From Gordonia amarae NBRC 15530 (GTDB taxonomy: Bacteria; Actinomycetota; Actinomycetes; Mycobacteriales; Mycobacteriaceae), in assembly GCF_000241345.1 (NCBI RefSeq), contig NZ_BAED01000034.1:1-64000 (forward strand): 64,000 nucleotides of DNA, given 5' to 3'. The position numbers and the translations under genes were made by a program. Shown in pieces: positions 17,933-26,387 of this stretch (positions are counted from its first letter, which is position 1; every line of letters begins with the position of its first letter). The notes beneath the pieces are model-generated. The model did not search any database. It was not told the DNA's origin and saw only the letters and a list, made by a program, of their open reading frames with translations.

Positions 17933-19171
17933 ATGCGCGCTCGCAAGCCACGCACGACGGCGTGGGGCAGGCGCGAGACCAGGACAGCCACGTCGGACAC
18001 CGCGGAAATGCCGAAGGCGACCGGCGCCGCGGAGACTCTTCCCGAGTGGCGCGATCCGCACAAGGGCCTATGGCTCTCGGGCCTGATCATTCCGCTGACA
18101 CCCTTCCTCGCCTGGGGCCTGGTGTCGCTGCTCGGCCCCGGCGTCTTCTGGGCGGCCGGTCTGCTGGTGGTCGCGCTGATCCCGTCGATCGACCGCTTCT
18201 ACGGACCTGACCGGACCAATCCGCCGGACGAGGTGATGAAGCAGCTGGAGAACTCGCGCTACTACCGGTGGTGCCTGTTCCCGTACATTCCGCTGCAGTA
18301 CGCGGGTCTGGTCCTGGCCTGCTACCTGTGGACCCACGCACCGATGGGCATTCCCGAACGCATCGCCCTGGCCACCACGGTCGGCGTCGTCGGCGGACTG
18401 GCGATCAACGTGGCCCACGAACTGGGTCACAAACGCACCAGCCACGAGCAGTGGCTGTCGAAGATCGCCCTCGCGCAGACCTGGTACGGCCACTTTTACG
18501 TCGAGCACAACTACGGACACCACATCCGCGTCGCCACACCCGACGACCCGGCCAGCGCGCGCTTCGGCGAATCGTTCTGGCGGTTCTGGCCCCGCACCGT
18601 GTCAGGCACGTTCAAGCTCGGCTGGCAGATCGAGAGCAAGCGGCTCAAGCGGCAGGGCAAGAGCGTCTGGAGCCTGCGCAACAACGTGCTCAACGCCTGG
18701 CTGATGTCGGCGGTGCTGTACGTCGTCCTCGTCGCCGTGTTCGGCTGGGCGGTGCTGCCGTACCTGATCGTCCAGGCCGTGTTCGGCTTCTCGTTCCTGG
18801 AGATCGCGAACTACATCGAGCACTACGGACTGCTGCGGGAGAAGCGACCCGACGGCAAATACGTCCGGGTCGCCCCGCATCACAGCTGGAACAGCGACTA
18901 CGTGATGAGCAATGCCGTTCTGTACCACGTGCAGCGGCACAGCGACCACCACGCGCACGCCGGTCGGCGTTACCAGACGCTGCGCTCGTTCGGTGATTCC
19001 ACGCCGCAGCTGCCCGGCGGCTACGTGTCCATGGGTGCCTGCGCGCTGATCCCGCCGCTGTGGCGCCGCGTCATCGACCAGCGGCTCCTGGACTACTACG
19101 ACGGCGACGTCACCCGCGTCAACCGCGGCCCGGTAGACGATGCGGACCCGGCCGAGAAATCCGCGGCCTAG
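17933..19171 (+). CDS. alkB: Alkane 1-monooxygenase (AlkB)
   Basis: 412 aa membrane di-iron hydroxylase that oxidises n-alkanes at the terminal carbon. All family histidine motifs are present: HELGHK (162-167), EHNYGHH (191-197), HSDHHAHAGRRYQTLR (336-351), plus the AlkB signature NYIEHYGLLR (293-302). Six hydrophobic segments are evident. ATG 17933 has GGAAGGG about seven bases upstream; TTG/GTG starts at 17867-17876 are less likely. Electrons normally come from rubredoxin and rubredoxin reductase, but neither rubA, rubB nor the usual TetR (alkU) gene follows: the next gene is prfC. It is also not fused to a rubredoxin. Confidence 0.95.
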   Translation: MRARKPRTTAWGRRETRTATSDTAEMPKATGAAETLPEWRDPHKGLWLSGLIIPLTPFLAWGLVSLLGPGVFWAAGLLVVALIPSIDRFYGPDRTNPPDEVMKQLENSRYYRWCLFPYIPLQYAGLVLACYLWTHAPMGIPERIALATTVGVVGGLAINVAHELGHKRTSHEQWLSKIALAQTWYGHFYVEHNYGHHIRVATPDDPASARFGESFWRFWPRTVSGTFKLGWQIESKRLKRQGKSVWSLRNNVLNAWLMSAVLYVVLVAVFGWAVLPYLIVQAVFGFSFLEIANYIEHYGLLREKRPDGKYVRVAPHHSWNSDYVMSNAVLYHVQRHSDHHAHAGRRYQTLRSFGDSTPQLPGGYVSMGACALIPPLWRRVIDQRLLDYYDGDVTRVNRGPVDDADPAEKSAA

Positions 19172-19177
19172 CGGGAT

Positions 19178-19207
19178 TTGTCCACGTCACCGGCGGCAAA
19201 GTAGCCT
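19178..19207 (+). promoter_or_regulatory. prfC promoter, leaderless
   Basis: -35 TTGTCC (19178-19183), 18-bp spacer, -10 TAGCCT (19202-19207), then six bases to GTG 19214. Transcription would start at the start codon; no Shine-Dalgarno is seen. Confidence 0.5.
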
Positions 19208-19213
19208 CGTCGG

Positions 19214-20884
19214 GTGAGCACTGAAGGTCAGACGAACACCGGAGACCGATCGGGCGGGGACGAGTCGGTTCGCGTGGCCCGCGAGGTGCGGCGGCGGCGG
19301 ACGTTCGCCATCATCTCCCACCCCGACGCCGGTAAGTCGACGATGACCGAGGCGCTGGCCCTGCACGCACGCATGATCAGCGAGGCGGGCGCCATCCACG
19401 GCAAGGCCGGACGCAAGTCAACGGTGTCGGACTGGATGGAGATGGAGAAGGCGCGCGGCATCTCCGTCAGCTCGACGGCGCTGCAGTTCAACTACACCCC
19501 GTCGGGGTCGCCCGCCGCACCGCCGGACGATCCCGACGCCACGTACGTGATCAACCTCGTCGACACACCCGGCCACGCCGACTTCTCCGAGGACACCTAC
19601 CGGGTGCTGACCGCCGTCGACGCCGCGGTGATGCTCATCGACGCCGCCAAGGGTCTCGAACCGCAGACGCTGAAACTGTTCCAGGTGTGCCGTCACCGCG
19701 GCATCCCCGTGATCACCGTCATCAACAAGTGGGACCGGCCCGGCCAGACCCCGCTCGAACTGATCGACGAGATCACCGAACGCATCGGCCTCATCCCGAC
19801 GCCCCTGCTCCTTCCCGTCGGCATCGCCGGCGACTTCCGGGGCCTGCTGGACCGGCGCACCGGCGAATACGTGGCGTTCACCCGCACCGCCGGCGGAGCC
19901 AAGATCGCGCCCGAGGAGATCATGGACGCCGACGCCGCGTCGGCCCGTGAGGGCGGCGAATGGGAGTCGGCGCTCGAGGAGAGCGAACTGCTCTCGGAGA
20001 TGGGTCAGGACCACGATCAAGAGATGTTCCTGGCCGGGCAGACATCGCCGATGATCTTCGCCTCGGCCATGCTCAACTTCGGGGTGCGACAGCTGCTGGA
20101 GGCACTTGTCGCACTCGCCCCCGCCCCATCGGGCAGGGCATCGGTGAGCGGCGACGTCCGCGTACCTACCGACCCGTTCAGCGCGGTCGTGTTCAAGGTG
20201 CAGGCCGGGATGGACACCAGCCACCGCGACCGGCTGGCGTTCATGCGGATCGTGTCCGGCGAGTTCGAACGCGGCATGGTCGTCACCCACGCGCAGACCG
20301 GCAAACCGTTCGCCACCAAGTACGCCCAGGCGGTGTTCGGCCGCGACCGCTCCACCGTCGACCGCGCCTACCCCGGCGACGTGGTGGGCCTGGTCAACGC
20401 GATGACGCTCGCGCCGGGCGATTCGCTGTTCACCGGACCCAAGGTGCAGTTCCCGCCCATCCCCTCGTTCGCGCCGGAACACTTCTCGTCGCTGCGGGCC
20501 ACCACGGCCGACAAGTACAAGCAGTTCCGCAAGGGCATGGACCAGCTCGACAGCGAGGGTGTGGTGCAGGTGCTGCGCAACGATCTGCGCGGCGACATGG
20601 CGCCCGTACTGGCCGCGGTGGGCCCGATGCAGTTCGAGGTGGTCACCGCCCGCCTCAAGTCCGAGTTCAACGTCGACACAGTGATCGAGGGTCTCGGCTA
20701 TTCGCTGGCCCGGCGCACCGACGAGGCCAGCGCCGCCGAACTGAACCGGCAGCGCGGCGTCGAGGTGTTCACCCGCACCGACGGCGCACTGCTGGCCCTG
20801 TTCAGCGACAAGTGGCGGCTGCAGTTCGTGGAGAAGGAACACCCCGAGCTGACCCTCGACCCACTCGTCGCAGCAGCCGATTAA
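19214..20884 (+). CDS. prfC: Peptide chain release factor 3
   Basis: 556 aa translational GTPase. G1 is AIISHPDAGKST near residue 37, the switch region ARGISVSSTALQF follows, G3 is VDTPGHADFSEDTYR near 118 and G4 is TVINKWDRP near 175; the C-terminal RF3-specific region FRKGMDQLDSEGVVQVL identifies RF3 over EF-G. RF3 ejects RF1/RF2 from the ribosome after termination and is patchily distributed in bacteria. GTG 19214 is supported by a leaderless promoter. It lies 42 bases after alkB but likely has independent transcription. Confidence 0.93.
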   Translation: MSTEGQTNTGDRSGGDESVRVAREVRRRRTFAIISHPDAGKSTMTEALALHARMISEAGAIHGKAGRKSTVSDWMEMEKARGISVSSTALQFNYTPSGSPAAPPDDPDATYVINLVDTPGHADFSEDTYRVLTAVDAAVMLIDAAKGLEPQTLKLFQVCRHRGIPVITVINKWDRPGQTPLELIDEITERIGLIPTPLLLPVGIAGDFRGLLDRRTGEYVAFTRTAGGAKIAPEEIMDADAASAREGGEWESALEESELLSEMGQDHDQEMFLAGQTSPMIFASAMLNFGVRQLLEALVALAPAPSGRASVSGDVRVPTDPFSAVVFKVQAGMDTSHRDRLAFMRIVSGEFERGMVVTHAQTGKPFATKYAQAVFGRDRSTVDRAYPGDVVGLVNAMTLAPGDSLFTGPKVQFPPIPSFAPEHFSSLRATTADKYKQFRKGMDQLDSEGVVQVLRNDLRGDMAPVLAAVGPMQFEVVTARLKSEFNVDTVIEGLGYSLARRTDEASAAELNRQRGVEVFTRTDGALLALFSDKWRLQFVEKEHPELTLDPLVAAAD

Positions 20885-20900
20885 GAAACGCCGGGAGCCG

Positions 20901-21908
20901 CTAGTCGCCGACCAGTCGGCGCACCTCGGCCGGGTCGACGGCGTCGATCGTGGCGGGGGTGAACGCGGGGTTGCGGTCCTTGTCGACGAGCACGGCGCGC
21001 ACGCCCTCGGCGAAGTCGGGGGTGGCGCAGACGCGGGCACCGACGCGCAGTTCCCGGTCCAGGCATTCGGCCAGGCTCGACGTCCTGCCCGCCTCCAACA
21101 GCGCCGCGGTCACCCACAGACTCGTCGGTGAGGCGTTCCCGAGCAGGCCCACCATATCCTGCGCCCAGTCGTCGCCGACTGCGCCCTGCAGGCCACCGAC
21201 GAGAGCGTTGATGTCGGAATCGCTGAAGTATTCGGCGATCCGGCGCAGCGGCAGGTCCGTCTCCACCGGTGCCGACCGTGGGCGCAACGCCTCCCCCAGC
21301 GAGACCCCGGCGCGGATGTCGCCGGCGAGCGCGGGCAGATCGGCGGCCTTGACGTGGTGCGTGGCCAACCCGACGGCGACGGCGTCCGCCCCGCGGAGCC
21401 GGGCACCGGTCAGTCCCAGCCACAGCCCGACGCCCTCGGGCAGGCGAGGCAGGAAGTAGGTGGCGCCGATGTCGGGGAAGAACCCGATCGCCGTCTCCGG
21501 CATGGCGATCAGCGCGTTCTCGGTGACGACGCGGATCTCCCCGTGCACCGAGATGCCCAGTCCCCCACCCATCGCCGCACCGTCGATCAGCGCCACATAG
21601 GGTTTCGGGTATTCGGCGACCAGTTGATCGAGCCGGTACTCAGCGGTGAAATAGGTCTCGATGGCTTCGGCGTCACCGTCGAGAGCATGCTGGCGGATGG
21701 CGCGGATGTCGCCGCCGGCGCAGAATGCCCGCTCGTGCGCCGAGGTGACCAGCACCGTCTCGATCGAATCGTCATCACCCCAGGTCAGGAGGGTCTGGTG
21801 CATCTCATCGATCATGCTCTGATCGAGGGCGTTGAGCGCCTTGGGCCGGTCGAGGATGATCTCGCCGACGCCATCGGCCACGTTGGTCCGGATAAACGAC
21901 ATGCCCAT
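20901..21908 (-). CDS. 3-hydroxyisobutyryl-CoA hydrolase-like (crotonase fold)
   Basis: 335 aa crotonase-superfamily protein. It begins with DRPKALNALDQSMI, has the CoA/oxyanion segment ERAFCAGGDIRAI near residue 68, GAAMGGGLGISVHGE near 115 and MPETAIGFFPDIGATYFLPR near 140; this long form with the last block is typical of 3-hydroxyisobutyryl-CoA hydrolases of valine degradation. Start uncertain among ATG 21908, ATG 21902 and GTG 21911; no clear Shine-Dalgarno precedes any. It converges on prfC and is divergent from the ABC-F gene across an unusual perfect inverted repeat. Confidence 0.85.
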   Translation of the reverse strand: MGMSFIRTNVADGVGEIILDRPKALNALDQSMIDEMHQTLLTWGDDDSIETVLVTSAHERAFCAGGDIRAIRQHALDGDAEAIETYFTAEYRLDQLVAEYPKPYVALIDGAAMGGGLGISVHGEIRVVTENALIAMPETAIGFFPDIGATYFLPRLPEGVGLWLGLTGARLRGADAVAVGLATHHVKAADLPALAGDIRAGVSLGEALRPRSAPVETDLPLRRIAEYFSDSDINALVGGLQGAVGDDWAQDMVGLLGNASPTSLWVTAALLEAGRTSSLAECLDRELRVGARVCATPDFAEGVRAVLVDKDRNPAFTPATIDAVDPAEVRRLVGD

Positions 21909-21942
21909 CACGCTAGCGAACCCGACCCGTACTTCCTCCGCC

Positions 21943-21984
21943 AACCGCAGGATCCTCCGTCAGCCAAGGGAGGATCCTGCGGTT
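21943..21984. repeat. Perfect 16-bp inverted repeat in a divergent promoter region
   Basis: AACCGCAGGATCCTCC (21943-21958) and GGAGGATCCTGCGGTT (21969-21984) are exact complements with a 10-nt spacer. The element is 35 bases upstream of the crotonase-like gene and about 215 upstream of the ABC-F gene. Since both genes read away from it, it is not a terminator for either; it could be an operator or a hairpin in the 5' leader of the leftward mRNA. Confidence 0.8.
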
Positions 21985-22005
21985 CGGGGTGGATCGGTTA
22001 ACCGG

Positions 22006-22034
22006 TTGCGGACCGTGACCTCGTGACCTACGGT
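22006..22034 (+). promoter_or_regulatory. Probable promoter of the ABC-F/UvrA-like pair
   Basis: -35 TTGCGG (22006-22011), 17-bp spacer, -10 TACGGT (22029-22034). The start would fall at 22041-22043, giving a leader of about 155 nt that begins with a five-codon ORF (GTG at 22043, stop ending 22060) and contains another three-codon ORF (ATG 22129 to 22140). Confidence 0.45.
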
Positions 22035-22198
22035 GGGTAGCCGTGAGTCCAGGGGCCTGATCGCTCCAGGGAGTGACAACGCCCGGACCACAGGCATCTG
22101 TCGCCTACCAGAGGAGCTGATTCCCGGAATGAATGCCTGAAGTGCCTTCGAACCGGCGCGATCCCGCGTCGCCTCATCGAGTCACTTCTGGAGTTGTC

Positions 22199-23746
22199 AT
22201 GTCCGAGAATTATTCTGTTCCCGCGTCTTCCGCCGCCCTGATCGTTTCCGATCTGAGTTTTTCCTGGCCCGACGGCACGCCGGTGTTCACCGGATTGTCG
22301 TTCTCCGTCGACCGCCGCACGCATTCGCTGGTCGGCTCCAACGGCGCCGGGAAGACCACCCTGTTGCGGCTGATCGCCGGTGATCTGCGCCCCGCGTCGG
22401 GCAGCGTGAGCACCGTCGGCGACGTCGAGTTCGTCACCCAGCACCCGCAGGCCGATCCGTCCCGCACCGTCGGCGATGTCCTGGAGATCACCCCGGTCCT
22501 GGCCGCGCTCTCCCGGGTGGAGTCGGGTTCGGTGGACCCGGCAGACTTCGAGATCATCGGCGACGACTGGGACATCGAGGAGCGCGCCCGCGCGATACTC
22601 GCCGAATCCGGTCTGCCGCATGAGGATCTGCACCGCACCGTCGGCACCCTGTCCGGCGGCGAGGCGACGCTGCTGACCATCTGCGGTGCCCTGCTGCGCA
22701 GACCGGCGGTACTGCTGCTCGACGAACCCACCAACAATCTCGACACCCGCGCCCGCACAAGCCTGTTCCGGATGATCGACCAGTTCTCCGGCGTGCTGCT
22801 GGTGGTCACCCACGATCTGGAACTGCTCGAACGGGTCGAGGCGACGCTGGAGTTGCACGACCGGTCGATCCGGCTGTTCGGCGGACCGTATTCGGTGTAC
22901 CGGAAGATCCTCGACGCCGAACACGAAGCCGCCCTGGCCGCCGTCGCCGACGCCCGGTCCGATCTGGCCAAGCAGAAACGGGAGAAGGAGGAGGCCAACA
23001 TCAAACTGGCCCGGCGTGCACGCACCGCCCGAAAGGCGGAGCGGGAGAAGCGGGTTCCCAAGATCATCATGGGTTTGCGGCAGAACGACGCCGAGGTGGC
23101 GGCGGGGAAACTCGCCAACCGGCACCGCGACGACGTGATCGCGGCGGACGACCGGCTGCGGGAGGCCCGCGACGGGGTACGCGCCGACGCATCGGCACGC
23201 ATCACGCTGCCCGAGGTGTCACTGGCGAGCCGCGCCCAGGTGGTCGACGACGATCGCCTGACACTGCTCGGCCCCGAACGGGTCGCGGTCGCCGGACCCA
23301 ACGGCTCGGGCAAGACGACGCTGCTGCGGTCGCTGATGTCCACCGATGACTCGATCTGCGTTCCGCACGCCTATCTGCCGCAGCGACTTCGGTTCGCGGA
23401 CGAGTCGAAGTCGTTGGTGGAGGCGCTCACCGAGGCCAACCCCGCGGTGGGTGAGAACGAGATCCGCGGCCAGCTGGCCCGGTTCCTGTTCCGCGGCAGG
23501 CGCGGTGACCGATTGCTGTCGGAACTGTCCGGCGGGGAACGCATCCGGGCGGCCCTGGCGTCGGCGCTGCTGCGCCGGCCCACGCCCAAGCTGCTGATCC
23601 TCGACGAGCCCACCAACAACCTCGACATCGACACCGTCGAACAGCTCGCCGACGCCCTCGCGGGCTGGCGAGGCGCACTGATCCTGGTATCTCACGACCC
23701 GGAGTTCGTGCGGCGCGTCGGGGTGGATCGAACGATGACCCTGTAA
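22199..23746 (+). CDS. ABC-F family ATPase, possible antibiotic-resistance type
   Basis: 515 aa, two ABC domains and no membrane segment, hence ABC-F. Domain 1 has Walker A GSNGAGKTTLLRL near residue 45, signature LSGGEATLL and LLLDEPTNNLDTR; domain 2 has GPNGSGKTTLLR near 365, LSGGERIRAALASALLRR and LILDEPTNNLDID. The linker (residues about 245-300) is strongly charged and probably an alpha-helical hairpin that reaches the ribosomal P/E site. ATG 22199 follows GGAG. ABC-F proteins rescue ribosomes, often from macrolides, lincosamides or pleuromutilins. The UvrA-like gene starts just after its stop. Confidence 0.88.
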   Translation: MSENYSVPASSAALIVSDLSFSWPDGTPVFTGLSFSVDRRTHSLVGSNGAGKTTLLRLIAGDLRPASGSVSTVGDVEFVTQHPQADPSRTVGDVLEITPVLAALSRVESGSVDPADFEIIGDDWDIEERARAILAESGLPHEDLHRTVGTLSGGEATLLTICGALLRRPAVLLLDEPTNNLDTRARTSLFRMIDQFSGVLLVVTHDLELLERVEATLELHDRSIRLFGGPYSVYRKILDAEHEAALAAVADARSDLAKQKREKEEANIKLARRARTARKAEREKRVPKIIMGLRQNDAEVAAGKLANRHRDDVIAADDRLREARDGVRADASARITLPEVSLASRAQVVDDDRLTLLGPERVAVAGPNGSGKTTLLRSLMSTDDSICVPHAYLPQRLRFADESKSLVEALTEANPAVGENEIRGQLARFLFRGRRGDRLLSELSGGERIRAALASALLRRPTPKLLILDEPTNNLDIDTVEQLADALAGWRGALILVSHDPEFVRRVGVDRTMTL

Positions 23747-23787
23747 GCGGACCGCAGTTGTCCGCGATCGGTGACACCCTGGGTTTC

Positions 23788-26094
23788 ATGCACGAGGAGA
23801 TCCGGGTGCGCGGGGCACGGCAGAACTCGCTGAAGAACGTCGACGTCGACATCCCGAAGCATCAGTTGGTGGTGGTGACCGGGGTGTCGGGGTCGGGCAA
23901 GTCCTCGCTCGTGTTCGACACGATCGCCGCCGAGTCGGCACGGCAGCTCAGCGAGACGTTCCCGGCGTTCGTGCAGTCGCGGATGCCGAGCTACGCGCAC
24001 CCGGATGTCGATGTGCTGGAGAATCTTCCGGCGGTGATCATCGTCGACCAGAAGCGGCTGCACGGCGGACCGCGGTCGACGGTCGGCACCATCAGCGACA
24101 TCGGTGCCCGGCTGCGGCTGCTGTATTCGCGGATCGCCGAGCCGGTCGCCGGGTTCTCCAATGCGTACGGCTTCAACGATCCGGCCGGAATGTGCCCGAG
24201 GTGTGAAGGCTTGGGAGTGACAGCGCGGGTTGCCGAGTCCAGGATGGTCGATGACTCGAAGTCCCTGAACGACGGCGCCATCGATTTTCCGATGTTCGCA
24301 CCCGGCCAGTGGATGTGGAAGGCGTACGCCAAGTCCGGGTTCTTCGATCCCGCGATGAAGATCGGCGACTACACCCAGGAGCAGCGGTGGATCCTGTTGC
24401 ACGCGCCTGCCGGTGAGCTGCAGGCGCCGGCCGGGATCGATGCGGTCGGCAGCGCCTACGAAGGGGTGATCGCCCGTTTCAACCGCATTTATCTGCGCCG
24501 CGAACCCGATTCGTTCAAAGGGGCGCAGCGGGAGGCGTTCGAGCGGATCGTCGAACGCGGCGTGTGCACCGACTGCGGCGGCACCCGGCTCTCGGAAGCG
24601 GTGCGCGGCAGCCGTGTCGGGGAGTTGTCGATCGCCGACTGCAACGCCATGCAGATCAGCGACCTCGCGGAGTTCGTCTCCACTCTCGACGTGCCGGCGG
24701 TGGCGCCGCTGATCGACAGCCTGCGGGTGCATCTGGACCGCATGGTGACCGTGGGTCTGGGCTATCTGAGCATGGAGCGGGCCACCTCGACGCTGTCGGG
24801 CGGCGAGGCGCAGCGCATCAAAATCGTCCGGCATCTCGGCAGTGCGCTCGCCGACATGCTGTACGTGTTCGACGAACCCACCGTGGGGCTGCATCCGCGC
24901 GATGTCGCCGCGCTCGGCGGGTTGCTCGGCGAACTCCGTGACCGTGGCAACACGGTGCTCGTGGTGGAGCACGACCCGGACATCATGGCGATCGCCGACC
25001 ACATCATCGACATGGGGCCCGGCGCCGGTGCTGCCGGCGGAACGATTGTGTACCAAGGTGATTACCCAGGACTGAGCGGGGCGGACACCGCCACCGGCCG
25101 CGGCCTGGCCAAGCCGCATCCGTCCGTGCGCGAACGCCGCGAACCGCGCGGCTGGATCGATATCACCGGCGCCTCGACACACAACCTGCGGAACGTCGAC
25201 ACGCGGATTCCGCGGGGGGTGATGACCGCGGTCACCGGCGTGGCCGGGTCGGGAAAGAGCAGCCTGATCCTGGGCCACCTCCCCCAGGCCGAGCCGGACA
25301 CGGCGGTGATCGACCAGCGCCCGATCCGTGGGTCGCGCCGGTCCAATCCGGCCACGTTCACCGGGATGCTCGATCCGATCCGCAGACTGTTCGCCAAGAC
25401 CACCGGTAAACCGATCGGCCTGTTCACCGCCAACTCGACGGGCGGGTGCACCGAATGCGACGGCAACGGTGTCATCTACACCGACCTCGCATTCATGGAC
25501 GGTGTTCTCACCTCGTGCGACGCGTGCGGCGGGCGGCAGTTCACTCCGGAATCACAGGCCATCACCATAGACGGAGTCAGCATCGCCGACGTTTACCAGA
25601 TGAGTATCGCCGAGGCGCTCGCCTGGTTCCGGCCGCGGCCGATCGTCACGATCCTGGAAACCATCCGAGACGTCGGCCTGGACTATCTGACGCTCGGACA
25701 ACCGCTGACCAGCCTCTCCGGTGGCGAACGTCAACGCCTCAAACTCGCCGCCCACCTCGGGACGCCCGGGCACACCATCGTTCTCGACGAACCGACGAGC
25801 GGCCTGCATATCGCCGACACTGAGCGCCTGATCGCTCTGCTCGACCGCCTGGTGGACCAGGGGTCGACCCTGGTGGTGATCGAACACAACCTGGATGTGA
25901 TCGCGGCGGCTGACTGGATCATCGACCTGGGCCCCGACGCCGGCCACGACGGCGGCCGGATCATCTTCGAAGGCACCCCCGAGACGATGGTCGAACACGG
26001 CTCCGGCCACACCGCCACCCACCTACGCCGCACCTCGCCTGAGTTTGCCGACTATCCCGTTTTCCGAGACCAACTGCAAACTCAGACAACATGA
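23788..26094 (+). CDS. UvrA-like ABC ATPase (class II UvrA / drug-resistance type)
   Basis: 768 aa, much shorter than UvrA (about 950). Two ABC modules: GVSGSGKS at 32-39 with LSGGEAQRIK near 336, and GVAGSGKSS near 484 with LSGGERQRLK near 643. CXXC zinc-module pairs are present: CPRC (about 136), CTDC (about 260), CTEC (about 554) and CDAC (about 578). The compact size suggests it lacks the UvrB-binding region, as in UvrA2 and DrrC-type proteins tied to DNA-damaging drug resistance. Start uncertain: ATG 23788 or TTG 23758; neither has a good ribosome-binding site. It follows the ABC-F gene closely and is likely in its operon. Confidence 0.85.
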   Translation: MHEEIRVRGARQNSLKNVDVDIPKHQLVVVTGVSGSGKSSLVFDTIAAESARQLSETFPAFVQSRMPSYAHPDVDVLENLPAVIIVDQKRLHGGPRSTVGTISDIGARLRLLYSRIAEPVAGFSNAYGFNDPAGMCPRCEGLGVTARVAESRMVDDSKSLNDGAIDFPMFAPGQWMWKAYAKSGFFDPAMKIGDYTQEQRWILLHAPAGELQAPAGIDAVGSAYEGVIARFNRIYLRREPDSFKGAQREAFERIVERGVCTDCGGTRLSEAVRGSRVGELSIADCNAMQISDLAEFVSTLDVPAVAPLIDSLRVHLDRMVTVGLGYLSMERATSTLSGGEAQRIKIVRHLGSALADMLYVFDEPTVGLHPRDVAALGGLLGELRDRGNTVLVVEHDPDIMAIADHIIDMGPGAGAAGGTIVYQGDYPGLSGADTATGRGLAKPHPSVRERREPRGWIDITGASTHNLRNVDTRIPRGVMTAVTGVAGSGKSSLILGHLPQAEPDTAVIDQRPIRGSRRSNPATFTGMLDPIRRLFAKTTGKPIGLFTANSTGGCTECDGNGVIYTDLAFMDGVLTSCDACGGRQFTPESQAITIDGVSIADVYQMSIAEALAWFRPRPIVTILETIRDVGLDYLTLGQPLTSLSGGERQRLKLAAHLGTPGHTIVLDEPTSGLHIADTERLIALLDRLVDQGSTLVVIEHNLDVIAAADWIIDLGPDAGHDGGRIIFEGTPETMVEHGSGHTATHLRRTSPEFADYPVFRDQLQTQTT

Positions 26095-26387
26095 CGGTCC
26101 CGCTCCCTCGTCCTGACCCATGACGGACAAGGTTCGTGGGCGGTCACGGCCGACGCCCGCGGCACGACCGACATACCCGCACCCGGCTTGGACGACGGCC
26201 GAACGGTTTCCGGCGTCGCCAGCCAATCGGCGAGGGCTCGCGGCGACAGCGGTTCATCCTTGAGTGCCGTCAGTGCTACCCGCACCGTTCAGGTCCTGCT
26301 ATCTGATAGGTTCGAGATCCTGCTGTTCGTATAATACAGATCCTGCTAACTGTAAGATTCAACCCCTGCTGGATGTAAGATTCGGGC
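26095..26387. other. 293-bp gap: featureless half, then repeat array
   Basis: The first 195 bases hold no recognisable gene; a 67-codon minus-strand frame is present but lacks support. From about 26294 the sequence becomes AT-richer than its surroundings and is made of four degenerate repeats that run right up to the ATG of the DUF4143 gene. Confidence 0.6.
26294..26387 (+). repeat. Four 23-24-bp tandem repeats before the DUF4143 ATPase
   Basis: CCTGCT recurs at 26295, 26319, 26342 and 26365 (steps of 24, 23, 23). Each copy ends in a -10-like hexamer: TAGGTT, TATAAT (26330-26335, consensus), TAAGAT (26353-26358) and TAAGAT (26376-26381). The last hexamer is six bases from ATG 26388. Copies 3 and 4 share the block TGTAAGATTC. 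The array could be stacked operators, stacked promoters or both. Confidence 0.8.

Noticed and set aside
26082-26285. 67-codon minus-strand frame before the DUF4143 repeat array, thought of as a MoaE relic
   Set aside because: Only a vague resemblance at its first 20 residues; no conserved motif beyond that and no ribosome-binding site, so not called.
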